Shown piece by piece: positions 8,137-17,301 of a stretch of 64,000 nucleotides of DNA. A model generated the notes under the pieces. It was not told the origin of the DNA. It searched no databases and saw only the letters and a list, made by a program, of their open reading frames with translations. Origin of the DNA: an uncultured Paracoccaceae bacterium (GTDB lineage: Bacteria > Pseudomonadota > Alphaproteobacteria > Rhodobacterales > Rhodobacteraceae); the NCBI GenBank assembly GCA_947492825.1, contig CANLNT010000001.1:1-64000 (forward strand), written 5' to 3'. Positions within the stretch are counted from its first letter, which is position 1; each line of letters starts with the position of its first letter. Position numbers and translations under genes: made by a program.

Positions 8137-8264
8137 GCGGCGGGTTTGAGTGCGGCTTGAGTCCGGGCCAATTACGTGCTGCATGGATGGCGGCTCTGCC
8201 CAAATTTCTGTCACTGCAAAATTCCTTGGCCAACGTCTGGAAAGAACCCAATCTGTAAGATTGT

Positions 8265-8640
8265 TTTTCTCACCGCTAACCACAGCAAGACCGAAAGGCC
8301 GGTTCGGTTTGAATTGGCCGAGAACAGACGAGATGCCGTCATCGCTTGGACGAGGTCACCGGAGATGATCGGTTCCCGAGATGTTTCCACGACCGCCCAC
8401 ACATCTCAACACGTCAATAAGGTCGGCCCGTTCGTGATTGGGTGACTACGATTGAATTGGAACCGAACGGCTACGGACCCATTCACTCCACCGGGCCAAA
8501 GCCGCGGAGATGTACCGCAAGACCGGCAGTCAGCGCGCAGCACAACCTTTGCTGGGCCACGCAAAGGTCGATAGCACTCTGCGCTACCTCGGTGTCGAGC
8601 TAGAAGAAGCACTGACCCTCGCAGAGCCCCGGGCTCGGTG
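8265..8640 (+). pseudogene. Decayed tyrosine recombinase (C-terminal part)
   Basis: Pieces of an integrase catalytic domain can be read in successive frames: KTERPVRFELAENRRDAV (about 8290-8340), LNTSIRSAR (8404-8430), RDWVTTIELEPNGYG (8433-8478), then THSLHRAKAAEMYRKTGSQR and LLGHAKVDSTLRYLGVELEE (from 8478). The last pieces hold the H-x-x-R box and the catalytic Tyr of RYLG. At least two frameshifts break the reading and the N-terminal half is absent, so it is inactive. It marks the left edge of the 25.7-kb block that separates rplP from rpmC. Confidence 0.85.
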
Positions 8641-8666
8641 TCACAAAACCTTCACTTCGCATCGAC

Positions 8667-8694
8667 CCATAATTCAATTATTCATGAATTATGG
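8667..8694 (+). promoter_or_regulatory. Operator-like inverted repeat over the arsRC start codon
   Basis: CCATAATTCA (8667-8676) and TGAATTATGG (8685-8694) form a perfect 10-bp inverted repeat with an 8-base spacer. The right arm includes the ATG at 8691. ArsR-family repressors bind AT-rich dyads of this kind, so autoregulation is likely. No Shine-Dalgarno sequence precedes the ATG, so the mRNA may be leaderless. Confidence 0.7.
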
Positions 8695-9530
8695 ATAAAA
8701 CGATTCCCGATCGACTTTCAACGCTTGGACATCCCAAACGGCTGGCCGTGTTTCAGTTGCTAATGCGTCGCTACCCAGACCGGGTTCCAGCAACTGAACT
8801 GGCACATGCGCTGGACCTAAAGCCCAATACGCTTTCCACCTATGTCAACGCGCTGATGCAAGCCGGCCTGATTAGCCAAGTACGGGTCGGCACATCGCTG
8901 CGCTACGCGGTGGATATGGAGGCGACGCAGGCGACAATCGGGTTCCTTCTTCACGACTGCTGTCGGGGGCGACCCGAAATCTGCCTTCCTTTTGATCATG
9001 ATTTCACAAACAGGAATTCTGAAGTGACGGATGAAAAGTTCAATGTCTTGTTCATCTGCACCGGCAATTCTGCCCGGTCAATCTTTGCCGAAGCCATCCT
9101 GCACGACCTCGCGCCGGATCGTTTCAACGTCTATTCTGCAGGCACCCAGCCGAAATCGGACCTTAACCCCTTCGCGCTCGAGGTGTTGGAGCAAAATGGC
9201 CATGACGTGTCAGCTTTGCGCGCGAAGAACATTGGTGAGTTTCAGGGCGACGATGCACCGCGTCTTGATTTTGTGTTCACAGTTTGTGATCAAGCCGCCA
9301 ACGAAGAATGCCCCGCGTGGCAGGGGCAGACGATCAGTGCCCACTGGGGTCTGCCTGATCCGGTCAAGGTTGATGGCACGGTTGCAGAAAAAAGTCTCGC
9401 ATTCCGTCAGACTTATGGCGCGTTGCGCAACCGCATGACGGGGTTTACCGCGCTGCCGATTGCGTCGCTTGATCGTATTTCCCTGCAAAAGGCCGTGGAT
9501 GACATCGGCCAATTCAAAGACAAAGGATAG
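8691..9530 (+). CDS. ArsR repressor fused to low-molecular-weight arsenate reductase ArsC
   Basis: A 279-residue two-domain protein. Residues 5-75 form an ArsR-type winged helix ([35 protein letters not shown]). Cys90, Cys91 and Cys98 follow and could bind As(III). Residues 117-275 form a phosphatase-like arsenate reductase: P-loop CTGNSARS with nucleophile Cys123 and Arg129, and a Cys199/Cys207 pair ([12 protein letters not shown]) for the thioredoxin-type redox relay. The fusion links arsenate reduction to arsenic sensing. It precedes the ArsJ pathway genes by 4 bases. Such fusions are known in some marine alphaproteobacteria; specificity is inferred from context. Confidence 0.9.
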   Translation: MDKTIPDRLSTLGHPKRLAVFQLLMRRYPDRVPATELAHALDLKPNTLSTYVNALMQAGLISQVRVGTSLRYAVDMEATQATIGFLLHDCCRGRPEICLPFDHDFTNRNSEVTDEKFNVLFICTGNSARSIFAEAILHDLAPDRFNVYSAGTQPKSDLNPFALEVLEQNGHDVSALRAKNIGEFQGDDAPRLDFVFTVCDQAANEECPAWQGQTISAHWGLPDPVKVDGTVAEKSLAFRQTYGALRNRMTGFTALPIASLDRISLQKAVDDIGQFKDKG

Positions 9531-9534
9531 ACCA

Positions 9535-10533
9535 ATGACAGTCTACGCCCTGAACGGCCTTGGCCGGATTGGCAAGCTCGCGCTGAAACCGCTGTTGGCG
9601 CGCGGCGTGCAGATCGCCTGGATCAATGACGCTGTGGGCGATCCAGAGATGCACGCGCATCTGCTGGAGTTTGACACGGTGCATGGACGTTGGGACGCCC
9701 AATTTAGCCATGACGACGACAGTGTGACAATTGACGGCACACGCCTGCCGTTCATCGGCACGCGCGACATCGCGGACCTGCCGCTGGACGGGGTCGATGT
9801 GGTCATCGACTGCACAGGGGTGTTCAAGTCTGAGGCCAAGATCGCGCCCTACTTCGCGGCAGGCGTAAAAAAGGTCGTCGTATCCGCCCCGGTCAAGGAT
9901 GGTGATGCGGCCAATATCGTCTACGGCGTAAACGATGACATCTATGATGCGGACCGCCACCGCATCGTTACCGCCGCCAGTTGCACAACGAATTGTCTCG
10001 CGCCGGTGGTGAAAGTGATCCATGAAAACCTGCGGATCAAACACGGATCAATCACCACGATCCATAACGTGACAAACACGCAGACCATCGTAGATCGCCC
10101 CGCCAAGGATTTGCGCCGCGCACGTTCGGCGCTCAACTCCCTGATCCCCACGACGACGGGAAGTGCGACGGCAATTACGCTGATCTACCCCGAACTTAAC
10201 GGGCGGTTGAATGGTCATGCGGTACGGGTGCCGCTGCTCAACGCCTCACTGACCGATTGTGTGTTTGAGGTTGAGCGAGAGACAACAGCAGAAGAGGTGA
10301 ACGCCCTTTTCAAGGCAGCTTCAGAAGGCCCGCTGAAAGGCATTCTGGGCTATGAGGAACGTCCGCTGGTATCAACTGATTACACCAATGACGAACGCTC
10401 CAGCATCGTCGATGCGCTATCGACCATGGTAATCAACGGCACGCAGGTGAAAATCTATGCGTGGTATGACAACGAAATGGGTTACGCGCATCGCTTGGTG
10501 GATGTGGCACTCATGGTCGGGGAAAGTCTGTGA
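9535..10533 (+). CDS. ArsJ-associated glyceraldehyde-3-phosphate dehydrogenase
   Basis: A 332-residue GAPDH with an N-terminal NAD-binding motif ([11 protein letters not shown]), the active-site block [11 protein letters not shown] with Cys150, and a C-terminal [11 protein letters not shown]. Placed between ArsR-ArsC and ArsJ, it most likely makes 1-arseno-3-phosphoglycerate from arsenate and glyceraldehyde-3-phosphate for export by ArsJ, rather than serving central glycolysis. The start at 9535 removes a spurious upstream extension. It overlaps arsJ by 4 bases (GTGA). Confidence 0.92.
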   Translation: MTVYALNGLGRIGKLALKPLLARGVQIAWINDAVGDPEMHAHLLEFDTVHGRWDAQFSHDDDSVTIDGTRLPFIGTRDIADLPLDGVDVVIDCTGVFKSEAKIAPYFAAGVKKVVVSAPVKDGDAANIVYGVNDDIYDADRHRIVTAASCTTNCLAPVVKVIHENLRIKHGSITTIHNVTNTQTIVDRPAKDLRRARSALNSLIPTTTGSATAITLIYPELNGRLNGHAVRVPLLNASLTDCVFEVERETTAEEVNALFKAASEGPLKGILGYEERPLVSTDYTNDERSSIVDALSTMVINGTQVKIYAWYDNEMGYAHRLVDVALMVGESL

Positions 10534-11795
10534 CGACGGCGCGGCCCGAGGGTCTGTCGGCCTATGTCGCGGTGACGGCGGCGTATTGGGCGTTCATGCT
10601 GACGGACGGGGCGTTGCGGATGCTGGTTCTGTTGCATTTTCATATGCTGGGGTTCAGCCCTGTGCAGCTGGCCTATCTGTTTGTGCTGTACGAAGTCGCA
10701 GGAGTTGTGACGAACTTGTGTGCAGGCTGGATCGCGGCGCGGTTCGGTTTGACGTCGACGCTCTATGCGGGCCTTGGGTTGCAGGTGGTGGCGCTGGCCG
10801 CCTTGGCGCAGCTTGACCCTGCGTGGGCTGTTGGTGCGTCTGTGGTGTTTGTGATGTTGGTGCAAGGGGCCAGCGGAGTGGCCAAGGACCTGGCCAAGAT
10901 GTCATCCAAATCGGCGGTTAAACTGCTTGCTCCGGCGGGTGATGCAGGATTGTTCCGCTGGGTTGCCCTGCTGACAGGGTCCAAGAACATGGTCAAAGGA
11001 CTAGGGTTCTTGCTGGGTGCTGCCCTTTTGGGAACGGTTGGATTTGTCGGTGCCGTACTGGGGATGGCGGCGGTCTTGGCGGTGATCCTGATCGCTTTGC
11101 CGGTGTTCATGCCGGTAGGGCTGCCCAAGGGCCGCAAAGACGCGAAGTTCACCGATGTCCTGTCCAAATCGCCAAACATTAACTGGCTGAGTGCGGCGAG
11201 GGTCGTCTTGTTCGGCGCGCGCGATGTCTGGTTCGTGGTCGGTATCCCGATCTATTTCTATGCGGTCTTGTCGGACGGATCGACAGATGGCAACCGCACA
11301 GCGTTCTTCCTGATCGGAACGTTCATGGCTGTGTGGGTCATTCTATACGGATTAGTGCAAGCAAACGCCCCGCGCATCCTGCGTGCCAGAATGCGCCCCA
11401 CCTCAGATCTGATCTCGGCGGCAAAAGGTTGGGCGTGGGCACTCGCACTAGTGCCAGCGGCGTTGGCCGTGGCGGCTTTGGTTGCGAATGGCCCGCAGAA
11501 TTGGCTGACGCTCAGCGTGGTTGTGGGCCTTTTGGTGTTCGGGGCCCTGTTTGCAGTGAACTCGTCGCTTCATTCCTTCCTTATCCTGTCTTTCACCAAG
11601 GCGGAGCGTGTCACCATGGATGTGGGGTTCTATTACATGGCGAACGCTGCAGGGCGTTTGATTGGGACGCTCGCATCAGGGCTAAGCTATCAGATGGGGG
11701 GGCTTCCCCTGATGCTGGGGATCGCGGCGGGCATGGTCGCACTATCCGCCGTCGCGGTCAGCTTCCTGACACCCGAGGAGGGGCAAGCGGCATGA
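10530..11795 (+). CDS. arsJ: Organoarsenical efflux MFS transporter ArsJ
   Basis: A 421-residue, strongly hydrophobic protein with about twelve membrane segments and a major-facilitator layout. Its start ([20 protein letters not shown]) and [15 protein letters not shown] segment fit ArsJ, which exports 1-arseno-3-phosphoglycerate; this then breaks down to arsenate outside. It starts with GTG overlapping the GAPDH stop, so the two are translated together. The operon gives arsenate resistance both by reduction and by triose ester export. Confidence 0.92.
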   Translation: MTTARPEGLSAYVAVTAAYWAFMLTDGALRMLVLLHFHMLGFSPVQLAYLFVLYEVAGVVTNLCAGWIAARFGLTSTLYAGLGLQVVALAALAQLDPAWAVGASVVFVMLVQGASGVAKDLAKMSSKSAVKLLAPAGDAGLFRWVALLTGSKNMVKGLGFLLGAALLGTVGFVGAVLGMAAVLAVILIALPVFMPVGLPKGRKDAKFTDVLSKSPNINWLSAARVVLFGARDVWFVVGIPIYFYAVLSDGSTDGNRTAFFLIGTFMAVWVILYGLVQANAPRILRARMRPTSDLISAAKGWAWALALVPAALAVAALVANGPQNWLTLSVVVGLLVFGALFAVNSSLHSFLILSFTKAERVTMDVGFYYMANAAGRLIGTLASGLSYQMGGLPLMLGIAAGMVALSAVAVSFLTPEEGQAA

Positions 11796-11916
11796 CGCAG
11801 GTTGCTGGACTCGGCGGAGCGCGCTTAACAGTGTGTGACGAAGCTTCAAACGGATCATTCACCTCAGCCAAAAACCGGCCCCTACAACAGACCGACTTGT
11901 AGAAGCTTTGCCGCGT

Positions 11917-12210
11917 TTACGCTGGTGCGGGTGTCAGATCTTCCCAATTTTCGCCCATCGCAATGATGCAGGACGTGCCGTTGGTATAGGTCTGCACCAA
12001 AGTCCAATCTTGGGTGCGCGGGTCAATCCAGACCTCTAGCAGTGTCTCAGGCCCCCGCAAACCAAGGGCGCGGCGTTCGGATTGCATCACAGTGCTGAGC
12101 ATCCGTTCCAAGCGCGCGCTGTCGTCGCAAGTCACATCTGCCGTTTGCGCCTGTGCCACAGCGGGAAAGGCCAAGAAAGCCGCCAGCAAAGTAAGAATAT
12201 AGCGTGTCAT
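11917..12210 (-). CDS. Small secreted hypothetical protein
   Basis: A 97-residue product with a clear signal peptide (about residues 1-21, cut near AQA), giving a mature periplasmic protein of about 75 residues. It has two cysteines (VTCDDS and GTSCIIAM) that could form a disulfide. The domain is unknown to me. It is transcribed towards arsJ and away from the phn genes; the space between it and arsJ holds only a weak 6-bp inverted repeat (11882-11902). Confidence 0.7.
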   Translation of the reverse strand: MTRYILTLLAAFLAFPAVAQAQTADVTCDDSARLERMLSTVMQSERRALGLRGPETLLEVWIDPRTQDWTLVQTYTNGTSCIIAMGENWEDLTPAPA

Positions 12211-12365
12211 GGGATCACATTAGCCGGGGGAGCGTTAATGTAACAAGTATATGACAGCAATAGTCCCAAGTGTGTTGCAACTGCGATTTTGTTGCAGGTT
12301 TTGAAGCCCGGTACCCTTCAGCGGCCGACTTGCTGTCACGTAGCCATTAAGAAACCATCAATAAA

Positions 12366-12383
12366 CTGATTCAAAACTGTCAC
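12366..12383 (+). promoter_or_regulatory. PHO-box-like site before phnC
   Basis: CTGATTC-AAAA-CTGTCAC has the 7-4-7 layout of PhoB sites; the second half differs from CTGTCAT at one base and the spacer is AAAA. It lies 53 bases before the phnC start, a sensible position for activation under phosphate limitation. A separate CTGTCAC occurs at 12333. Confidence 0.55.
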
Positions 12384-12435
12384 CCAAGTGTTGAATTGCA
12401 GGCCTAGCTACTCCGAGAACGCATCGGGGGATGAC

Positions 12436-13251
12436 ATGCTAAGCATTAGCGGACTGACCAAACGGTTTGGTGACAAAGTCGCCGTAGACGCTGCCAATAT
12501 TCAGATTGATGCACCCGCAATGATTGGCATCATCGGACGATCTGGTGCTGGCAAGTCGACGCTTCTGCGGATGCTCAATCGGCTCAGCGACGTATCGAGC
12601 GGGCAGATTCTGTTTGAGGGTGAAGACGTGACCGCGATGCGCGGTGCCGCGCGGCGCCATTGGCAGTCGCGCTGCGCGATGATCTTCCAGCAATTCAATT
12701 TGGTACCGCGGATGGATGTGGTGTCGAATGTTTTGCACGGTACGTTGAACCGCCGTTCGACATTGGCGACGATGTTCAACCTTTATCCGCAGTCCGACAT
12801 TCACAAGGCCATCGACATACTGGATCGTCTTGGCATCGCTGAACAGGCGCCGAAACGCGCCGAAGCTTTGTCAGGTGGCCAACAACAGCGTGTCGCGATT
12901 GCGCGCGCGCTGATGCAGGACCCCGCAATCATTCTGGCGGACGAACCAATTGCTTCGCTTGATCCAATGAACGCGCAAGTCGTGATGCAATCCCTGCGCG
13001 ACATTCACGAAGAAGACGGCCGCATGGTCATCGCAAACCTGCATACACTGGATACCGCACGGCGCTACTGTGACCGCGTGATCGGTATGCGCGATGGCCG
13101 TATCGTCTTTGATGGTACGCCCGCACAACTCACAACCGGTGTCGCTCGCGACATCTATGGGGCGGGCGCAGACTTCTCCGAAGCAGCCACATCCACCGAA
13201 ATCGAAACACTGGACAGAACTGACGCCCTCAAAATCGAAGTCGTCGCCTGA
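12436..13251 (+). CDS. phnC: Phosphonate ABC transporter ATP-binding protein
   Basis: A 271-residue ATPase. It shows Walker [10 protein letters not shown] (residues 34-42), the signature [15 protein letters not shown], Walker B IILADEP and the switch His of NLHTLD. It powers import of phosphonates through PhnD and PhnE. The ATG at 12436 has GGGGG five bases upstream and gives a normal PhnC N-terminus. It is first in the phnCDEE operon, with a PHO-box-like site upstream. Confidence 0.95.
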   Translation: MLSISGLTKRFGDKVAVDAANIQIDAPAMIGIIGRSGAGKSTLLRMLNRLSDVSSGQILFEGEDVTAMRGAARRHWQSRCAMIFQQFNLVPRMDVVSNVLHGTLNRRSTLATMFNLYPQSDIHKAIDILDRLGIAEQAPKRAEALSGGQQQRVAIARALMQDPAIILADEPIASLDPMNAQVVMQSLRDIHEEDGRMVIANLHTLDTARRYCDRVIGMRDGRIVFDGTPAQLTTGVARDIYGAGADFSEAATSTEIETLDRTDALKIEVVA

Positions 13252-13301
13252 GCCAGTATACCCGCGCTCACAGGCGCCCAATTCCCTCCATGGAGACACT
13301 G

Positions 13302-14213
13302 ATGAAAAAGTTTATCGCAGCCGCTTTGGCCACAACCGCTCTTGCTGCCCCTGCCTTTGCTCAGGACGCAGAAATCACCGAATTCCGCATCGGAATCTTG
13401 GGAGGTGAAAACGCACAGGACCGCATGAACAACTATGCCTGCATGCAGGACTACACCACCGAAGCGCTTGGTGTTGAGACAAAGCTGTTCGCACCTGCCG
13501 ATTACAACGGCGTTATTCAGGGCCTGCTGGGCGGCACCATTGACATGGCATGGCTCGGCGCGTCCTCTTATGCAGCGACCTATCTGCAAGACCCCGAAGC
13601 CGTTGAGCCTGTGCTGGTCAAGCAGAACCTGGACGGCTCCATCGGCTATCACTCCATCGGTTTTGCCCGTGTGGACAGCGGCATCGAAGCCCTCGAAGAC
13701 GTTCAGGGCAAGGTCTTTGGGTTTGGTGATCCGAATTCCACATCCGGCTACCTGATCCCATCTATCGAAATCCCGCAGGCGACTGGCGCGACGATGGAAT
13801 CTGGCGACTATTTTGGTGAAGTCAAATTCACTGGCGGCCATGAGCAGACGATCATTGCCGTGGCAAATGGTGACATCGACGCGGGCGTCACCTGGGCTGA
13901 CGCGCAGGGTGAATGGGAAGATGGCTACAACTCCGGTGCGCTGCGCCGTGCGGTTGATGCGGGTCTTGTCGACATGAACGACCTGCAGCAGATCTGGATC
14001 TCCAACGTGATCCCTGAAGGTCCGGTTGTGCTGCGCGCCGACCTGCCAGCAGACGTCAAGGCGACAATGACCGAACTGGTCGACACTCTGTATGAGCGCG
14101 ATCAGGATTGTGCCTATGGCGTTGCTGCGGGTGACACGCTCGGCTTTGTGCCAGTGACCCACGAAACATACGAAAGCATTGTTGCGGCCCGTCAGTCAGT
14201 GATTGGCAACTAA
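13302..14213 (+). CDS. phnD: Phosphonate-binding periplasmic protein
   Basis: A 303-residue solute receptor with a signal peptide cut after about residue 21 (PAFA/QDAE). The pattern FRIGILGGENAQDRMNNYAC, then MAWLGASSYAATYLQ and VFGFGDPNSTSGYL matches PhnD. It delivers phosphonates to the PhnE permeases. GGAGAC precedes the ATG at 13302. A hairpin follows the gene and probably trims the mRNA so that more receptor than permease is made. Confidence 0.95.
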   Translation: MKKFIAAALATTALAAPAFAQDAEITEFRIGILGGENAQDRMNNYACMQDYTTEALGVETKLFAPADYNGVIQGLLGGTIDMAWLGASSYAATYLQDPEAVEPVLVKQNLDGSIGYHSIGFARVDSGIEALEDVQGKVFGFGDPNSTSGYLIPSIEIPQATGATMESGDYFGEVKFTGGHEQTIIAVANGDIDAGVTWADAQGEWEDGYNSGALRRAVDAGLVDMNDLQQIWISNVIPEGPVVLRADLPADVKATMTELVDTLYERDQDCAYGVAAGDTLGFVPVTHETYESIVAARQSVIGN

Positions 14214-14229
14214 ATTTTTTCATGACGAC

Positions 14230-14264
14230 ACCGGTCGCTTCGCTTGCGGGGCGGCCGGTATTTT
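14230..14264 (+). terminator. Attenuator-type hairpin between phnD and phnE
   Basis: ACCGGTCGCT (14230-14239) pairs with GGGCGGCCGGT (to 14259), with two G-T pairs in the stem, followed by ATTTTG. A leaky terminator here would raise the ratio of binding protein to permease, as at 53124 in the bzt operon. Confidence 0.55.
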
Positions 14265-14277
14265 GTGCGGGGACACC

Positions 14278-15150
14278 ATGACAGCAACAGACACTGCAGG
14301 CGCGCCAAGCGTCGGTGACATTCGCGAAAGCTACCTCGCTCAGGTCGGGCGGCGCAGGCTTTACAGCGGTTTGGCTCTGCTGATCTTCGTGGTCTTGATG
14401 GTGTCCGGCTTTAACGTAGCTGATGAGCGCAATGCCGGCGGGTTCTGGGAAGGGTTGCATCAGATTGGCGACTACCCCAGCGAAGTGCTGGCCGAAGCCT
14501 GGGAAAAGCGCGCCGACCTGCCGGGCCTGATTGCCAAATTTTTCCCAGCCCTGGTCGAGACGATAAACATCGCGGCGATGTCGACGATCATCGGGGCCAT
14601 TGCTGGCCTGATCCTGTCGTTGTTGGGGACGCGGGGCCTCGCAAAATGGCCACGCTTGATCCCGCTGTTTCGCCGGTTCTCCGACATTCTGCGTGCGATC
14701 CCTGAAATCGTGATCGCGCTGGTTTTGATCTTTGTTTTGGGCGGCGGTCCTGTTCCTGCGATGATCGCGATTGCGCTGCACACGGCCGGTGCGCTGGCCA
14801 AGATGTTTTCCGAGGTTGCCGAAAATGCTGACCTCAAGCCCGTCGAGGGGTTGGCGTCAACCGGTGCCACATGGACTCAGCGGATGATGCTGGGCGTGTT
14901 GCCGCAGGTCGCGCCAAACTACGTCAGCTACACGTTGCTACGGTTCGAAATCAACATCCGCGCGTCTGCGATCCTTGGCTTTGTTGGCGCGGGCGGCCTT
15001 GGGTACGAGTTGCGAAATGCGATGGCATGGGGGCCGGGCCGATTTGATGAAGCCGCAGCGATCTTTGTGCTTCTGTTCGGCACGATCGTCTTCTTCGACC
15101 AGGTTTCAAGCCGCTACCGTAACCGTCTGACCGAAGGACAGGCCCAATGA
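14278..15150 (+). CDS. phnE: Phosphonate ABC transporter permease (first PhnE)
   Basis: A 290-residue inner-membrane permease with about six membrane segments. The EAA loop that contacts PhnC is visible (SEVAENADLKPVEGLASTGA). The ATG at 14278 after GGGGACACC is chosen over an upstream in-frame start at 14203, which overlaps phnD and the hairpin. It ends in a 4-base overlap with the second permease. Confidence 0.93.
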   Translation: MTATDTAGAPSVGDIRESYLAQVGRRRLYSGLALLIFVVLMVSGFNVADERNAGGFWEGLHQIGDYPSEVLAEAWEKRADLPGLIAKFFPALVETINIAAMSTIIGAIAGLILSLLGTRGLAKWPRLIPLFRRFSDILRAIPEIVIALVLIFVLGGGPVPAMIAIALHTAGALAKMFSEVAENADLKPVEGLASTGATWTQRMMLGVLPQVAPNYVSYTLLRFEINIRASAILGFVGAGGLGYELRNAMAWGPGRFDEAAAIFVLLFGTIVFFDQVSSRYRNRLTEGQAQ

Positions 15151-16463
15151 CTTCAGTTGATATTCAAGCAACTAAGGCGCATGCAGAAGGTCTGTTTCGC
15201 CGCAAACGCTTGTTCGCCTTTGGCATCCCCGCGGTGATCCTTGTCTATTTCACCTACATCTTCTTTGCGTTCGATGTGCCCGGCTTGGTCCAGCGCGCGA
15301 ATATGGACAATGCGCGCACGCTGACGTCCGATGTTTGGTCCCACAAGGTTCACGTCACCCGCGACAACCGGAACGGCGAAATCGCCTATGCGGTTGAGGG
15401 CGAGCGCAAGGGCGAATACCCCGAAGGCGCACGTCCAGCTTGGGTCAGCGGCACTGACGTTGTTACAGTTGATTTAGGTAGCGACACGATTGTGCGTTTC
15501 TTGCCCGACAACCGGACAGAGGTGGACATTCCGGGCTTTGGGCTGGTCGCGGCACAGGCCGAAGGCCGCACGGTCACCACCAATCTGCCCGCCGACCTGC
15601 CTGACTGGATCAACGCGTCGGACCGCCGTGTTGCGATTACCACGCCCGCGGGTCGGATTACCCTCACAGGGTCCAGAACCGAAGTCTTCAACTATTTCGC
15701 AGGTTGGGAGTTGTTCTGGTTCACGCTCGACAGTCCCTATCATGATGTCGGTATTGGACAAATCCTGTTTGGCGCTCAGATTGACCCAGACCGTAGCAAT
15801 ATCAGCGGTGCTGTCTCAGACTTTTGGCACAACAAAATGTGGCGCCACAAGGATATCGCTTGGGCGATTGGTGAAACGATCCTGATGGCGTTCCTTGGCA
15901 CCATGGGGGCGGCGATGATCGCGCTGCCGCTTGCATTCATGGCCGCCAAACGGTTCACCCCAGTCCTGTTGTTGCGCGCGGCCACCCGCCGGCTGTTTGA
16001 TTTCGTGCGCGGCGTGGACGCGCTGATCTGGACAGTGGTTCTTGCCCGTGCGTTCGGACCGGGGCCGTTGACTGGCACTATGGCGATCTTGATTACGGAC
16101 ACAGGCACATTCGGTAAGACTTTCTCAGAGGCGCTTGAAAACGTCGATGACAAACAGATCGAAGGCGTGACGTCGACGGGGGCCAAACCACTGCAACGGT
16201 ATCGGTTTGGGGTGATCCCGCAGGTTGTTCCGGTGCTGCTGGCGCAGGTCCTCTATTTCCTTGAGTCCAACACCCGGTCCGCGACAATCATCGGCGCGAT
16301 CACCGGCGGTGGCATCGGGCTTATGCTGACGCAGGCAATCCAGACCCAAAAAGATTGGGAGGAAGTCGCCTATTACATCATCCTGATCATCGTAATGGTC
16401 ATGCTGATGGACTGGCTGTCCGGCTGGTTGCGTGGCAAATTGATCGGAACGAAAGACGGATGA
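15147..16463 (+). CDS. phnE: Phosphonate ABC transporter permease (second PhnE)
   Basis: A 438-residue permease paired with the preceding one. After a first membrane segment (about residues 20-42) it carries a soluble domain of some 150 residues, which should face the periplasm, then a C-terminal five-segment permease core with EAA loop [20 protein letters not shown]. The larger second permease is typical of phnCDE1E2 operons. It overlaps a short reading frame and the hexapeptide transferase follows. Confidence 0.93.
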   Translation: MTSVDIQATKAHAEGLFRRKRLFAFGIPAVILVYFTYIFFAFDVPGLVQRANMDNARTLTSDVWSHKVHVTRDNRNGEIAYAVEGERKGEYPEGARPAWVSGTDVVTVDLGSDTIVRFLPDNRTEVDIPGFGLVAAQAEGRTVTTNLPADLPDWINASDRRVAITTPAGRITLTGSRTEVFNYFAGWELFWFTLDSPYHDVGIGQILFGAQIDPDRSNISGAVSDFWHNKMWRHKDIAWAIGETILMAFLGTMGAAMIALPLAFMAAKRFTPVLLLRAATRRLFDFVRGVDALIWTVVLARAFGPGPLTGTMAILITDTGTFGKTFSEALENVDDKQIEGVTSTGAKPLQRYRFGVIPQVVPVLLAQVLYFLESNTRSATIIGAITGGGIGLMLTQAIQTQKDWEEVAYYIILIIVMVMLMDWLSGWLRGKLIGTKDG

Positions 16464-16579
16464 TGGTCAACACGATGACGCATTCTGCCGTGCTCCAGGC
16501 GGTGTTGCCGTGCCTGCGCGAAAAACTGACCGCAACGGGCAAGTTCTTCTGCCATGCCTGCGAAGAAAAAGAATTCTGA
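16460..16579 (+). CDS. Candidate 39-residue protein within the phn operon
   Basis: A short frame starts at an ATG overlapping the phnE stop (ATGA) and ends 2 bases before the next start codon. This spacing is that of a real, coupled gene. The peptide begins [15 protein letters not shown] and ends [11 protein letters not shown], with one CxxC pair and one earlier Cys, so metal binding or a redox role is possible. I recognise no family. It could also be a chance frame filling a short gap. Confidence 0.4.
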   Translation: MMVNTMTHSAVLQAVLPCLREKLTATGKFFCHACEEKEF

Positions 16580-16581
16580 TC

Positions 16582-17199
16582 ATGCCAAGACTGAGTGCGA
16601 CAGACCCTTTCATCCACTCCGATTGTGAAATCACCGACAGCACTTTTGGGGCCTATGTCGAAATTGGGCGCGGCAGTAGGCTGAACAACGCAACCTTTGG
16701 GGATTACTCTTATTGCGACCGTTATGCCGACATCGCAAACGCGCGGGTTGGAAAGTTCGCCAACATCGCCGCGTTCAGCCGGGTCGGCGCGACGGACCAC
16801 CCGCTCGATACCGCCGCCTGCCATCATTTCCTCTATCGTTCGGCGGATTATTGGGATGATACGACCCGCGATGAGGCTTTTTTTGCCCATCGCCAGTCCC
16901 GCATCGCCCACATCGGTCACGACACATGGATTGGTGCGGGTGCCATGATCAAGCCCGAGGTGACGTTGGCTGATGGCGCGGTCGTCGCGGCAGGGGCCGT
17001 GGTCACAAAGGACGTCGATCCCTACACGATCGTCGCCGGTACGCCTGCCAGACCCTTGCGGTTGCGTCAGCCGCACGCGATCGCGGAACGCCTTATCGCG
17101 CTGGGGTGGTGGGATTGGAATCATAAGACGTTGCGTGTGGCACTGAACGACTTTCGGTCAATGAAGGCCGAAGCGTTCTTGGAAAAGTACGAAGTTTAG
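16582..17199 (+). CDS. Phosphonate-operon hexapeptide-repeat acetyltransferase-like protein
   Basis: A 205-residue left-handed beta-helix protein. Hexapeptide turns ([34 protein letters not shown]) and the end pattern [15 protein letters not shown] are those of chloramphenicol-acetyltransferase-like enzymes found in phn operons. The active-site His of this fold is plausibly in [10 protein letters not shown]. The acceptor is unknown; an acetylation step in phosphonate handling is possible but unproven. It ends the phnCDEE transcript. Confidence 0.85.
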   Translation: MPRLSATDPFIHSDCEITDSTFGAYVEIGRGSRLNNATFGDYSYCDRYADIANARVGKFANIAAFSRVGATDHPLDTAACHHFLYRSADYWDDTTRDEAFFAHRQSRIAHIGHDTWIGAGAMIKPEVTLADGAVVAAGAVVTKDVDPYTIVAGTPARPLRLRQPHAIAERLIALGWWDWNHKTLRVALNDFRSMKAEAFLEKYEV

Positions 17200-17226
17200 C
17201 GCGCTCGCGCCGCCACGTTCATAAAC

Positions 17227-17244
17227 CTTTGACAATTCTGTTAT
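17227..17244 (+). promoter_or_regulatory. PHO-box-like site before the phosphodiesterase gene
   Basis: CTTTGAC-AATT-CTGTTAT keeps the 7-4-7 spacing of PhoB sites; the second half matches CTGTCAT at six of seven bases and the first at four. It lies 58 bases before the start codon of a phosphate-scavenging gene. A TTGACA (17229-17234) overlaps it. Confidence 0.45.
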
Positions 17245-17301
17245 GTGCCCTTCGCATGGCCTGATCACCCTGTGCGGACATGAGCACCAAAGGGGATTAC
17301 C

